Shown piece after piece: positions 8,421-20,323 of a stretch of 64,000 nucleotides of DNA; position 1 is the stretch's first letter, and every line of letters begins with the position of its first letter. Made by a program: the position numbers and the translations under genes. The notes beneath the pieces were generated by a model. It saw only the letters and a program-made list of their open reading frames with translations. It did not search any database and was not told where the DNA came from. This DNA comes from Cycas panzhihuaensis (Eukaryota > Cycadophyta): NCBI GenBank assembly GCA_023213395.1, contig CM041465.1, positions 108,569,741-108,633,740 on the forward strand, written 5' to 3'.

Positions 8421-10275
8421 GGATCAAATAAGATAACGGGTCCACAGCCTTGGGTGATGCCCAAAGCGTGGACAGGCGCATCACTCGATCCTAAAGCTTC
8501 TAGGAGGAGGGCCCACTGCTCGAGACAACTCCTCGAAACGTCCATCAAGGACATTCCTGCAGCAACAGTATGAAGCTCGTTCACGATGGAGAAGGGCTTA
8601 CCCTTTGCAGTAGGATAAGTAAGTGCCCTTCAAAAATTGTAACGACCTAGGCGTACAGGAATAGCCTTGGGAAAGAGAGGTATTTCTGGAGGAAGGTTCT
8701 CCAGAAGAGGGTCGGAAGGAGCAGAAGAACAAGAAGCTCCTGTTGCTTCCTTGGTGGCTTGAGACCGCATAAGGGTGTAGGGAGGAGTCACTTCAAGCAA
8801 CTGGATCACCTTCTTCCCCTTGTTTCGGGGTTGTGAAGGTGACGGGGTGTGATGGCTAAGAGAACGAGAAGAAGAAGATGAGTTCCAGGCACCCTTCCCT
8901 TTGTCGCGAGAAGGATGGGGATCAGGCGATCTTCCTTGGTTCCAGTTACTCTTGGTTTGGGTGTTGCGATCACGTTCCCCATGTTTAGGGAACGGATCCT
9001 TGTGAACTGGTTGGTCCAATTAGGCCTTGAGGCCCATTTAGGGGAAGAGTCCCATCGAGGGGCATCGTTAGGATGCTGGGCCCTACAACGTGAATCATCG
9101 TGAAAGCACTCCCCATGAATGGAGCACCACTTCTTCTCAAGCAGAGGGTCTGACCTTCTCACTTGAGAGGACTAGGCGTTTCCATTCCTAGGGAGAGGAG
9201 CTTGGGTTGTTTGTTGGACTTGTTTATTAGATGTAGGGGATGAAGGAGCTTGAAGATTGAGTTCCTTCATCATACGCTCAAACGAGCATATGGCTGATGT
9301 GAGAGGGTCTAAAGTCCTCTCAGTCAGATGAAAGGAAGACCGGGTGGGTTGTGAAGGTTTGGTATCTTTGGTTGGGGGTGATGCCTCACGGTGTTGTGAG
9401 GGCTTAAGAGGTTTCTTGAGACCAGCTTGGATCTCAATAGCCTCCAATGCCAAACACTTGGTGATCATGGAGTCACATGTGGTTGCCCTCATTTTAAGGA
9501 CTTCCACGTGTACTTCAGGATGAAGTGCATTAACGAAGAGGTCTCGCTTCAACTCCTCGGGCAATGTTGCCTTAGTGGAGTGAAGCAAGTCATGGAATCG
9601 CCACATAAAGTCACGATTCATTTTATCGTGACCTTGTTTGAGCGAAAGAAGCGACTTCATTCTGCTCTCGAATAGATGGGCTACATCAAAATAGTTGATG
9701 AACTCGTCCACCAATTGCTGGAATAAATGGACAGAATGGGTAGGGAGATGGTAGAACCACTTGAGGGCATCACCCTGCAAGGACTGCAGGAATAATTTCA
9801 TTAAAATGTGGTCATAAGCCTAGTAATCGATGCATGCCATAGAAAAACTACGCACATGCTCCGCTGGATCTTGCGACGAAGTTCTGTCGAATCTAGGAAC
9901 TTCAGGGGGATCAAGTGGCAGATTGGTTCTTAACGCCTCGATAGATAGAGGTGTTGACCTAAAGTCCATGAAGGGGTGTGCCCTTGCTTGGACCATAGGG
10001 TCAATGAATATCGTAGTAGGTAATGAACAAAGAGCGGATGGGGGTGGAACACCCATCCCTCCTTGAGGAAACGCTCCCTACTGAGAAGAGGCATGGGGGT
10101 AGGTACCTTGGAAGGGAGTCGGGTTCCCTTGCGAAGGCAAAACAAATGGAATTACATTGGACGACGGACAAGATGGATGTGGAACCAGGTTTTGCCCATA
10201 TGGGCCACCCGTAGGTGGAGCAACCCTATATGGGTGTAGCGGATCCACCCCATCTTGTCTATCCCCTTTAGTCAT
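8421..10275 (-). pseudogene. Gag (N-terminally deleted), E1
   Basis: This is the structural particle protein. The core has LQGDALKWFYHLP, LVDEFINYFDVAHLF and RRDFVRRF-like residues (here NRDFMWRFHDLL), followed by KRDLFVNALHPEV. A zinc knuckle of the C-x2-H-x4-H-x4-C type reads CSIHGECFHDDSRC near 9100, the usual form in plant Tat-like Gag. Upstream is a Pro/Gln-rich region. Compared with E2 and E5, the first 250 or so residues are missing: the sequence jumps from the PBS to PYGQNLVPHP-type sequence. The frame shifts near 9.0 kb before the Gag/PR junction; E2 shows that the family normally runs through in one frame. Confidence 0.85.
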
Positions 10276-10307
10276 GATATAATAAGGAGTATCTTGTCCG
10301 TCGCCAC
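10276..10307 (-). other. Primer binding site remnant and shortened leader, E1
   Basis: Read on the minus strand, TGGCGAC begins just inside the LTR end (10306 downward), in the place where E5 has TGGCGACC at 62748. Only about 30 bp separate it from the gag frame, against 255 bp in E5, so the leader and gag start are deleted. Confidence 0.7.
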
Positions 10308-13010
10308 TGGATTCGCATCTACAAGATAGCTACCTAACTATATAGGTATGGTAAGAGCAGGTGGTAATATGATCGAGAAATAGACCTACAAGTAGGGTAA
10401 TTACCATGCAGGGTGCCCCGTGCACCAGAGCGCGAGTTCAGGACCTACAATGGAATGTAGCTACCAAAGGGTGATCCCCCCACCACTTCAAACAAGAGGT
10501 GAGGAGGCATAGAGTTAGCCTGGGTTGACCTAAGGGAAGGATCTTCCCACCCTTGGATGGCCAGAAGGGGAAGGAGAGGAACCTTCAAGGGTTTCCCTAA
10601 AGCAATGCGAAACGAAGAAGGATAGGCAAGTGGCTGGCCTATAGACAGGGTCACTTTGGTTATCCGGTGAAGCGAGGAACCAAAGGAAAGCAAGAGGGAC
10701 GACCCGAGAAAGTGGGTCAAGGTATGCCTAAGCAAACTAACTAGGCATACAAGTAATACAGAGAGCAAGAAGCTTGCACGGTAAAGAGAGAGGAAAGGTG
10801 AAAAGGAGCAGTTGCCATGACCTTTTCTTATAGGTAGCAGAGATGCATACAATAAAACAAATAAAGAATGAACCAAAAGTAAAGTTAAGTTTTCCTTTTG
10901 ATCTCCAATGAGTTAATTACTACTTATGAAAAGGAATTTAAAAGGAAAGAGTAGTAGGGTAGAGCAAGGCGTGCACCTAGACCGGAGGCGTGCGTGACGA
11001 GGGCTCTCCCGAGGGGCACCAAACTACTCCACGAGATGCGGCAGATACATAAGAGGAGCTCCCTTACCCTCCCTGGAAAAATACTAAAGTACAAAACCAA
11101 GGAAAGAAAGAAACCAAATACTAGTAACTGATGAGGGATGAAAGTACAACATACGTAAGAGCACTTACCGGTAACGGAGCGAGCGAAAAATACCCTTTGC
11201 GCTCTCCAAGCACCTGTAAGCAACATCGACCTCCCCCTTTCCGGAGAAAGGGTACTAACATGCAATGACGAGATCCTAACAATACATGTCTATGTAATAC
11301 AAATATAAATTTAAACACATATATGTTAGCACCAACACAATGATGATAATGTACGAAAGAGGACAACCGAAGCAAAAGGAAAGTAACCGGTAAGCCTCAA
11401 AGTGGCCCACCTCCCGCAAAGTATAACCCTAACCTCCCCCAAAAGCCTCAAGGCAGTGAGGGCAAGGCCAAGAAAGATGGCTAAAAATAGTAGTAAGGGA
11501 GTTGGAAGGGGCCAAAGAAGACCTACGGCAAGCTGGGGTGCTATGGAGAGCAAACCAGGCTGCCGGGAAAAGGGTTAGACAAGAACAAGTGGTCGGGACT
11601 TATGTGAGTCACCCGGACCTAATCCTAAGCCCTCAAACCAGCACTACAATGTGTGACAGCGCTGATTTTAGTGGCTAAGAGAGGGCCAACAAACCCTTGT
11701 TGGAGTGCCAAGGATAGCACGAGGCAAGAGGGAAGGTTTGGGGGGCTTAAAGCCGCTTAGGGAGCGTGGAAGGTGGTACGGAATCCACCCAGCTCTCTCC
11801 CAAACCCTATGTCAACACTTAGTACCACTGCCTTGAGCAACAAATGTAGGTAAGAGGCACTATAACAGTGGTGAAATAGTCCAATGTAAAGAGGAAAATA
11901 ATCCTCACAAAGACAAGCAAAGAAACAAGTAAGATAGGGCATCAATAGTACAAGAGAAACAACTTAAATCAGCGAATACTTGAATGGAAAAGGAGAAGTG
12001 CTTGCCTCAGCCAAGGGCTGGTAAGGAGAGGCTAAGAAATCGGCTTAGAAACTATGGTGTAGCAGGTTTGGGACCCTGCTAGCAAAGTTGGAGGGAGAAC
12101 ACCTGCACTTGGAACACTTGAAGAATGCTTGGGACAAGAATCTACTGAAATCTCTCCAAGGGGCCCTCTACAAGGTGTGTGAGGGGCTAGGAAGATGTCT
12201 TAGAAACACCGAAGGAGAGATGGGCACTAGAGGAGAGAGGTAGCTCCTGTAGTAGCAGCAGAGTAGCAGAGAAGTGCAGAGCATAGTGTGGTTTCCTTGA
12301 GGAGCAATCCAAAAAGTGAGCTAAAAGTTCTCAAAAATGAGTAGATCATGACTTAAGTACCCAACCCAAACCCTAAAGTGAGTGATTAGGGTGCAGTTGG
12401 GAGTGAGTTAAGTCGCGAGACACATGACAGTTTCGCAATAAATGTGAAATTGCCATGGGGGATTTTAAAAAATAAGTTAGAACAGTCATACTGCCACAAA
12501 ATCTACGGTACTGCGGATATTTTGACAGTACCGTGAAAATCATGGCGGTATTCACGCGGAGGCCAACACAGGCCCAGCCAACCAGCCTAGGCTATGGGCA
12601 GATGACAAAAAGGGCCAATAGGGGGTTGGGACACCTACCTGGGGGTAAACAAGCCAACAAACGGGTCCAAAAGAGCAAAAATAGGGCTCAAACGGTGTGG
12701 CAAGTCAACCAAACGATGACGGGTCATCATACGGGTGGAGGTGGCGCAAGCCAAATGGATCTTGGAGTGAGGAGGGAAGAATGCGGGAAGTGGAGTGGCC
12801 ACCAAGGTGCCACATTTGCTGGAAGTGTGCCCTTGCTATAGTCATCATAGGCTAAGATAAGTGTAGACGAAGACAAAATCGTCTATAAGGCTACCAACAT
12901 GCAGACATGCAAGCAAACACTCATCAAAAGAAAGTAATGACAAGGTGAGAAACATACCTACACTTACCTTAGTTGGTGATTCCGTATCCATTCTCGGAAG
13001 CCAGGAAACA
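10308..13010 (-). repeat. 5' LTR of E1 (type I)
   Basis: On the minus strand it starts TGTTTCCTGGCTTCC at 13010 and ends in TCCA at 10308, with the PBS next to it. It is closely matched by the inverted copy at 15404-18129 and by the E5 LTR at 60185-62746. The first U3 part holds GGTACC palindromes (about 12484-12545), then a telo-box and TATA-like core near 12350-12376. Confidence 0.88.
12350..12376 (-). promoter_or_regulatory. Core promoter of E1 LTR with telo-box
   Basis: A TACTTAAG TATA-like sequence lies about 655 bp from the LTR start, next to AAACCCTAA (12368-12376), the plant telo-box. The same pair occurs at 16038-16060 and, with small changes, near 60793-60813. Type II LTRs have better TATA boxes at the same distance (38657-38664 and 52741-52746). 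Confidence 0.45.
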
Positions 13011-13206
13011 GATACCTATTTGTATCTTCCTAAAGAATTGGACTAATTATATGAATCTCCTATTGAATAAAGGTATCCTGAAATACCCCCTAATTTTAGT
13101 AGAAACTCTTCCATTTCTCTCTCTTCTTCCATCTAAGAAGAGACTCTACTAATCCAAGCCTCACCACCTTACCTTAAACCAATCATCACAAGAATTCCTT
13201 CCCCAT
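13011..13206 (+). repeat. Left flank arm of the large inverted repeat
   Basis: This 196-bp non-LTR segment next to the E1 LTR is repeated in inverted orientation at 15209-15403 with about four differences seen by eye. Because the repeat passes beyond the LTR edge into host sequence, the two LTRs cannot be independent insertions. Confidence 0.9.
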
Positions 13207-13874
13207 TTTATATTCTTGGCTACCATGATCCCTTTAACCCATGACCCATACTATGTCCACTCCTCCTCAACATCATCAATTTGACCCATTTTGTGAGGAA
13301 TATAAATCTATATAGGTTAAACCCTTCAATACTCTTAAGGCTAATCAATCCCCTATTCCATCCCATCCTCCTACACCAAGACCATCTTCTTCTCATCCAA
13401 AGGAAGCTGGTGATAATAGATTCATTTATTCATAACCCCATGACTCATCCCAATTGTAATAAGAGTGAGCTTGACCTCCTCATACTACTTCTCCTATATA
13501 TGAAAGACCTTGCAAAGCCCTCACTCAAGAAAATCCTATCTTTTCTCATGTCTCTAGATCTTATTATAATGGTTGTGTATTATCCTCTATTCTTAGTCCA
13601 ACTTGTTTCTATTCTAAAAGACCTACCAGTTCATACTACACTACCATTCCCAACCAAATCCATCCCCATCTCATTACTCAAAGGGTTATCCCTCAAAATA
13701 TTTGACCCCCAACTTCTCTACCTAAAGTATCTAACCATATTCTAATTCTTCCACCTCATTCCACTTATAGTGCTTAAATCTCATATTCTTATGTTACCTT
13801 CAACCAATCTTAAGATACTAGGCCAATTAACCCTTCTTTTTCATCTCATATTCCTAGACCCTTTCCTCAACATA
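13207..13874 (+). pseudogene. Old A gag N-terminal remnant
   Basis: This is single-copy between the inverted-repeat arm and the duplicated gag. It is rich in Pro, Ser and His codons in one frame, like the N-terminal half of Gag in E2 and E5, but no residue block can be aligned with certainty. The Leu-rich plus-strand frame at 13281-13745 is an out-of-frame reading of this composition. Confidence 0.35.
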
Positions 13875-15211
13875 CTTCTACTCCTTATTATAATCATTTA
13901 TTTCCCTATTATCTTATACCATAAATCAATTCAATTGTTAACCTGCCATCATGGTTTAACCTTGCACAACCCCCTCCAACTCATTCTCCTCCTTATGAAC
14001 AATAATCTTTGACTTTTTAGTTCCTCATTCATCATCCTGACCTCAACGTTCCTTAATGTTAAGGCTAGGGAAACCTTTTTAAGATTATATAAGGTCCCCT
14101 TTTCCACAAGAGGTCCTCTTATCACCTATGCCACCATTTTTACCTAAGCTTCCAAAAATTTTAGGTGAATCTTCTTAAGACCCTATATCTTATATATAAG
14201 CATTTGCACTTGCATGCATTGATTTCATGCCATATGATAATATGATGATGTGTCTTTTCCCTAAATCGCTTTACACAGATGCCATGAAGTAGTTTTGTTA
14301 TCTTCTTTCTACCTCCATTGTTCTTTTTAAACAATTGGTTGATTCCTTTATTAATTATTTTGATGTTATTAGATCATTTGAATCTAGTATAAAACCATTG
14401 TTGGCAATTAAATAGAATCATAATGAGATATAAAGAGACTTTGTAAGAAGGTTTTAGAACCAAGTCCATACTTGACATTCTCAATTGGATTCTAACCTTC
14501 TTTTTAATTAATTTATTAATACTTTGAAACCTCATGTTCATCTTGATGTCCTCAAATTAGGCCCTCAAACTTATAAGGAAGTCATATATAGGTGTCTTAC
14601 CTTGGAAACCTTTGAGATCTAAGTGGACACTAAAAATGTTGGCAAGTTGGTTCCCTCTAAATAATTGACTGAAGCATCTAAATCTTCCCATCTTAAGTCG
14701 ACCTATGACCATCTTACATCATAAATTAGGCTATTAGAGTGTGCTATTAATATGAAACTACACATTGATGACCCTAGTCGAAACTCTCCTAGCCAAGAGG
14801 CTGAGGTAATCCATCTTACTGATCAAAGGAGATGCCAAAATCTACTTGTACCTTCTTATCCTATCAACAAGACTCAATGGCATTCCTTCTAATAGACAAA
14901 CACTCATGATAGGAGTTAATGTCATGTTATTTAGGTAACAAGTTAAAGAACTACAAATTAAGGAAACCAAACTTCTAAACCAAATCAAGGTCAATTAGTG
15001 TATAAGGATCCATTGTCTTAGCATGATAAAAAGGAAGAAAAAGATAAAGTAAAAGGCTAAGGAAAATAATTAGAAAATAGAAAAGACAAGAGTTTAGAAC
15101 TTAATATAATTAAAAAATTAACTACTTCTTCTAATCCCATAGGAAAGCATTCAAACAATCAAACTCATCCACCTCTTAAAGGTGGAGAAACAAAGATGAC
15201 CATCAATATGG
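13875..15211 (+). pseudogene. Old A gag, first copy of direct duplication
   Basis: Around 14241-14460 the frame reads MMCLFPKSL, then LVDSFINYFDVIRSFESS and RDFVRRF, which align with QGDALKWFYHLP...LVDEFINYFDVAHLFES and RDF..RF of E1. A decayed knuckle is seen near 14878-14930 (THDRS followed by CHVI). Several stops interrupt it. The segment is repeated at 18282-19614 with few differences. Confidence 0.8.
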
Positions 15212-15403
15212 GGAAGGAATTCTTGTGATGATTGGTTTAAGGTAAGGTGGTGAGGCTTGGATTAGTAGAGTCTCTTCTTAGATGGAAGAAGAGAGAGAAA
15301 TAGAAGAGTTTCTACTAAAATTAAGGGGTATTTCAGGATACCTTTATTGAATAGGAGATTCATATAATTGGTCCAATTCTTTAGGAAGATACAAATAGGT
15401 ATC
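15209..15403 (-). repeat. Right flank arm of the large inverted repeat
   Basis: This is the reverse complement of 13011-13206. It joins the end of the first gag copy at a shared ATGG (15208-15211) and runs into the plus-strand LTR at 15404. Confidence 0.9.
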
Positions 15404-18129
15404 TATTTCCTGGCTTCCGGGAATGGATACGGAATCACTGACTCAGGTAAGTGTAGGTATGTTTCTCACCTTGTCGTTACTTTCTTTTGATGAGTGTTTG
15501 CTTGCATGTCTGTATGTTGGTGGCCTTGTAGACGATTTTGTCTTCGTCTACACTTATCTTAGCCTATGACGACTATAGCAGGGGCACACTTCCAGAAAGT
15601 GTGGCACCCTGGTGGCCACTCCACTTCCCACATTCTGCCGTCCTCGCTCCAAGATCCATTTGGCTTACGCCACCTCCGCCCGTATGATGACCCATCATCA
15701 TTTGGTTGACTTGCCACACCATTTGAGCCCTATTTTGGCTCTTTTGGACCTGTTTGTTGGCTTGTTTACCCATGGGTAGGTGTCTCAGCCCCCTATTGGC
15801 CCTTTTTGTCATCTGCCCATAACCTAGGCTGGCTGGCCGGGTCTGTGTTTGCCTCTGGGTGAATACCGCCGCGATTTTTGTGGTACCGCCGGAATATTCG
15901 CGGTACCGCGGATTTTGCGGCAGTATGACTGTTCTAACTTGTTTTTTAAAATCTACCCTGGCAATTTCACATTTATTGCAAAACTACCACATGTCTCGTG
16001 ACTTAACTCGCTCCCAGTCGTGCCCTAATCGCTCGCTTTAGGGTTTGGGTTGGGTACTTAAGTCATGATCTACTCATTTTTGAGAACTTTTGGCTCACTT
16101 TTTGGATTGCTCCTCAAGGAAACCACATTGTGCTCTGCTCTTCTCTACTGCCCTACTGCTACTATAGGACCTGCATCTCTCCTCCAGTGCCTAACTCTCC
16201 TTCAGTATGGCTAGGACATCTTCCCAACCCCTCACACACCTTGGAGATGGCCCCTTGGAGAGATTTCAGTAGTTTCTTGCCCCAGATAGTCTTCAAGTGT
16301 TCCAAGTGCAGGTGTTCTCCCTCCAACTTCGCTAGCAGGGTCCCTCCAACTTCGCTAGCAGGGTCCCAAACCTGCTACACCGTAGTTTTTGGGCTGATTT
16401 CTTAGCCTCTCCTTACCAGCCCTTGGCTGAGACAAGCACTTCGCCTCTTCCACTCAGGTATTCGCTGATTTGAGTTCTTTCTCTTGTACTATTGATGCCT
16501 TATCTTGCTTGTTTCTTTGCTTGTCTTTGTGAGGATTGTTTTCCTCTTTACATTGGACTGTTTCACTGCTGTTATAGTGCCTCTTACCTACATTTGTTGC
16601 TCAAGGCAGTGGTACTGAGGGTTGACATAGGGTTTGGGAGAGAACTGGGTGGATTCTGCACCACCTTCCACGCTCCCCAAGTGGCTTTAAGCCCCCCAAA
16701 CCTTCCCTCTTGCCTCGTGTTGTCCTTGGCACTCCAATAAGGGTTTGTTGGCCCTCTCTTAGTCGCTAAAATCAGTGTTGTCACATGTTGCAGTGCTAGT
16801 TTGAGGGCTTAGGCTTAGGTTCGGGCGACTCACATAAGTCCCAACCACTTGTTCTTGTCTAACTCTTTTCCTGGCAGCCTGATTTACTCTCCCTAGCACC
16901 CCAGCTTGTTGTAGGTCTTCTTTGGCCCCTTCTAACTCCCTTGGTACTATTTTCAGCCGTCTTTCTTGGCCTTGCCCTCACTGCCTTGTGGCTTTTGGGG
17001 AAGGTTAGGGTTGTTCTTGGCGGGAGGTGGGCCACTCTGAGGCTTACCGATTACTTTCCTTTTGCTTCAGTTGTCCTCTTTCGTACATTTTCATCATTGT
17101 GTTGGTGCTAACATATATGTGTTTAAATTCATATTTGTATTACATTGACATATATTGCTAGGATCTCGTCATTGCATGTTAGTACCCTTTCTCCAGAAAG
17201 GGGGAGGTCACCGTTGCTTGCAGGTGCTTGGAGAGCGCAAAGGGTATTTTCCACTCTCTCCGTTACTGGTAAGTGCTCTTACGAATGTTGTACTTTTGTA
17301 CCTCATTAGTTACTAGTATTTGGTTCCTTTCTTTCCTTGGTTTTGTACTTTAGTATTTTTCTGGGGAAGGTAAGGGAGCCCCTCTTGTGCATCTGCCGCA
17401 TCTCGTGGAGTAGTTTGGTGCCCCTCGGGAGAGCCCTTGTCACGCACGCCTCCGGTCCACGTGCATGCCTTGCTCCACCCTACTACTCCTTCCTTTTGAA
17501 TTCCTTTTCATAAGTAGTAATTAACTCATTGGAGATCAAAAGGGAAACTTAACTTTGCTTTCGGTTCATTCTTTATTTGTTTCATTACATGCATCTCTGC
17601 CACCCATAAGAAAAGGTCATAGGAACTGCTCCTTTTCACCTTTCCTCTCTCTTTACCGTGCAAGCTTCTTGCTCCCCGTATTACTTGTATGCCCAGTTAG
17701 TTTACTTAGGCATACCTTGACCTACTTTCTTGGGTCATCCCTCTTGCTTTCCTTCGGTTCCTCGCTTCGCCAGATAACCAAAGTAACCCCATCTATAGGC
17801 CAGTTGCTTGCCTATCCTTCTTCGTTTCCCATTACTTTAGAGAAACCCTTGAAGGTTCCTCTCCTTCCCCTTCTGGCCATCCAAGGGTGGGAGGATCCTT
17901 CCCTTAGGTCAACCCAGGCTAACCCTATGCCTCCTCACCTCTTCTTCGAAGTGGTGGGGGGATCACCCTTTGGTAGCTACATTCCATTGTAGGTCCTGAA
18001 CTCATGCTCCGGCGCACGAGGAACCCTACGTGGTAATTACCCTACTTGTAGGTCTCTTTCTCGATTATATTACCACCTGCTCTTACCATACCTATATAGT
18101 TAGGTAGCTATCCTGTAGACGTGCGTCCA
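15404..18129 (+). repeat. Inverted duplicate of the E1 LTR (plus orientation)
   Basis: It starts TATTTCCTGGCTTCC (first G of TG mutated) and ends CGTCCA at 18129, followed by TGGTGAC, the PBS position. It matches the E1 LTR over its length. Its left neighbour is the inverted flank and its right neighbour is the shortened E1 leader, so it is a copied piece of E1 and not a separate insertion. A GGTACCGC palindrome cluster lies at 15862-15925. Confidence 0.9.
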
Positions 18130-18281
18130 CTGGTGACGGACAAGATATTCCTTATTATAATATCATGTCCAATAACGTCCCCTTCACCCGTAGGTGGAGT
18201 GACCCCATATGGGTGTAGCGGATCCACCCCATCTTGTCCGTCCCCTTTAGTCATGATATGGGTGTAGCGGATCCACCCCGT
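18130..18281. other. Junction with PBS, leader remnant and folded-back gag fragment
   Basis: After the LTR comes the E1-type PBS/leader (TGGTGACGGACAAGATA). At about 18168 the orientation flips: 18184-18262 matches plus-strand 10206-10281 of E1, and part of it (GGTGTAGCGGATCCACCCC) is repeated again at 18261-18280 before the old A gag resumes. This is a short compound fold-back at the breakpoint. Confidence 0.75.
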
Positions 18282-19614
18282 CTTCTACTCCTTATTATAA
18301 TCATTTATTTCCCTACTATCTTATACCATAAATCAATTCAATTGTTAACCTGCCATCATGGTTTAACCTTGCACAACCTCCTCCAACTCATTCTCCTCCT
18401 TATGAACAATAATCTTTGACTTTTTAGTTCCTCATTCATCATCCTTACCTCAACGTTCCTTAATGTTAAGGCCAGGGAAACCTTTTTAAGATTATATAAG
18501 GTCCCCTTTTCCACAAGAGGTCCTCTTATCACCTATGCCACCATTTTTACCTAAGCTTCCAAAAATTTTAGGTGAATCTTCTTAAGACCCTGTATCTTAT
18601 ATATAAGCATTTGCACTTGCATGCATTGATTTCATGCCATATGACAATATGATGATGTGTCTTTTCCCTAAATCGCTTTACATAGATGCCATGAAGTAGT
18701 TTTGTTATCTTCTTTCTACCTTCATTATTCTTTTTTAACAATTAGTTGATTCCTTTATTAATTATTTTGATGTTGTTAGATCATTTGAATCTAGTATAAA
18801 ACCATTGTTGGCAATTAAATAGAATCATAATGAGATATAAAGAGACTTTGTAAGAAGGTTTTAGGACTGAGTCCATACTTGACATTCTCAATTGGACTCT
18901 AACCTTCTTTTTAATTAATTTATTAATACTTTGAAACCTCATGTTCATCTTGATGTCCTCAAATTAGGCCCTCAAACTTATAAGGAAGTCATATATAGGT
19001 GTCTTACCTTGGAAACCTTTGAGATCTAAGTGGATATTAAAAAGGTTGGCAAGTTGGTTCCCTCTAAATAATTGACTGAAGCATCTAAATCTTCCCATCT
19101 TAAGTCGACCTATGACCATCTTACATCATAAATTAGGCTATTAGAGTGTGCTATTAATATGAAACTACACACTGATCAAAGGAGACCAAGGTAATCCAAG
19201 AGACCAAGGTAATCCATCTTACTGATCAAAGGAGATGCTAAAATCCACTTGTACCTTCTTATCCTATCAATAAGACTCAATGGCATTCCTTCTAATTAAC
19301 AAACACTCATGATAGGAGTTAATGTCATGTTATTTAGGTAACAAGTTAAAGAACTACAAATTAAGGAAACCAAACTTCTAAACCAAATCAAGGTCAATTA
19401 GTGTATAAGGATCCATTGTCTTAGCATGATGAAAAGGAAGAAAAAGATAAAGTAAAAGGCTAAGGAAAATAATTAGAAAATATAAAAGACAAGAGTTTAG
19501 AACTTAGTACAATTAGAAAATTAACTACTTCTTCTAATCCCATAGGAAAGCATTCAAACAATCAAACTCATCCACCTCTTAAAGGTGGAGAAACAAAGAT
19601 GACCATCAACATGG
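18282..19614 (+). pseudogene. Old A gag, second copy of direct duplication
   Basis: It matches 13875-15211 at the start (CTTCTACTCCTTATTATAA) and the end (GACCATCAACATGG), with few substitutions and one small scrambled indel near 19170-19220. This copy continues into the true downstream sequence of old A (protease), so the first copy is the added one or both arose in one event. Confidence 0.85.
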
Positions 19615-20323
19615 TCAGAGGTCACAAAGAGTTTAGGACCCACCGAATCACTTGATGATTTGTCAACCAAAAATCTTGACTCTTTTTCACTAGTCTCACC
19701 TTGTCCTATTAAGTTTTGATCCATTCCTTCTAGTTTAAAGAATGGATCTTTCTCGTTGTTTAAATAATTGAAGACTAGGGATATTATTCATTGATCTACT
19801 AAAATATTACCCTAAGTAAAGGCAACTATTTTTTGATACATTAGAAGTCCCTACTCTTGTTATTTCATCTTGTTCTACTCTCTCTTTTGACCTAACTATT
19901 TTTCCAACTAAATATAAGCACACTTCAAATGATATCTTGTTATTTAATATTGAAATTTCTAAAGATGTCGTTAATATCCAATGAGTTATCATTGATGAAG
20001 GTTCATCTATTAATATCATTCCTCTTTGTTTGGTAGAGGACTTAGAGATTTTAGTCTTCGACCCTTATGAATGGATTTTCCAAGGGTATGAAAAAAATCA
20101 AAAGATCCCCCTTAGACAAGTCACTTTACCATTGACATTAGAAGGAATAATAGGTTTTGTTAAGTTAATTATTATTGTTCTTGACTGGGAATATAATATT
20201 CTCTTGGGTAGACCTTGGATCACCTATATAACTATAGTTTGTTCCTCCCTTTTTGGCAAACTTAAGTTTATCTATGAGGGCAAATTAAAGATTGTCGAAC
20301 ATAAACTAAATCTAATCAAGTAA
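19615..20323 (+). pseudogene. Old A Gag/PR junction and aspartic protease
   Basis: The active-site loop reads VIIDEGSSINIIPLCLVEDL at about 19988-20047, in place of the usual DNGSS. It continues GFVKLIIIVLDWEYN and ILLGRPWITYITIV, with KLKFIYEGKLKIVEH at the end, matching LLLGRPWLNQM and LKFVHDGRMRVI of E1. The last 98 codons are open. Upstream (19615-19980) lies decayed Gag/PR spacer. Confidence 0.8.

Larger units (their letters stand above)
1..13010 (-). mobile_element. E1: Ty3/gypsy (Tat-like) LTR retrotransposon, 3' LTR outside window
   Basis: This is a minus-strand element with its 5' LTR at 10308-13010, a PBS remnant, gag-PR-RT-RH-INT running down to 4517, an antisense PMD gene on the plus strand (1463-3848) and an aRNH at 394-775. 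Position 1 aligns with sequence near 59415 in E4, which is about 60 bp from the E4 LTR, so the E1 3' LTR should begin just left of the window. The gag N-terminus is deleted between PBS and 10275. Reading frames shift near 9.0 kb, 6.3 kb and 4.9 kb and there are scattered stops, so the copy is dead. The lineage call rests on the domain order and on gag, RH and INT motifs. Confidence 0.9.

Noticed and set aside
9050-9110. C-x2-H-x4-H-x4-C knuckle as a novel Gag zinc finger
   Set aside because: This form is common in plant Tat-like Gag proteins.
13281-13745. 154-codon Leu/Ile-rich frame that looks like a membrane protein
   Set aside because: Composition of decayed, C- and T-rich gag sequence read in the wrong frame; no start context or homologous frame elsewhere.
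17555-17992. 145-codon plus-strand frame and its partner at 10445-10876
   Set aside because: Both are the same frame inside the two inverted LTR copies. LTRs of this family are noncoding and the frame is broken in the E5 LTR.
15404-18129. Independent LTR insertion or solo LTR
   Set aside because: It is flanked by inverted copies of E1 flank and leader, so it was copied together with non-LTR sequence.
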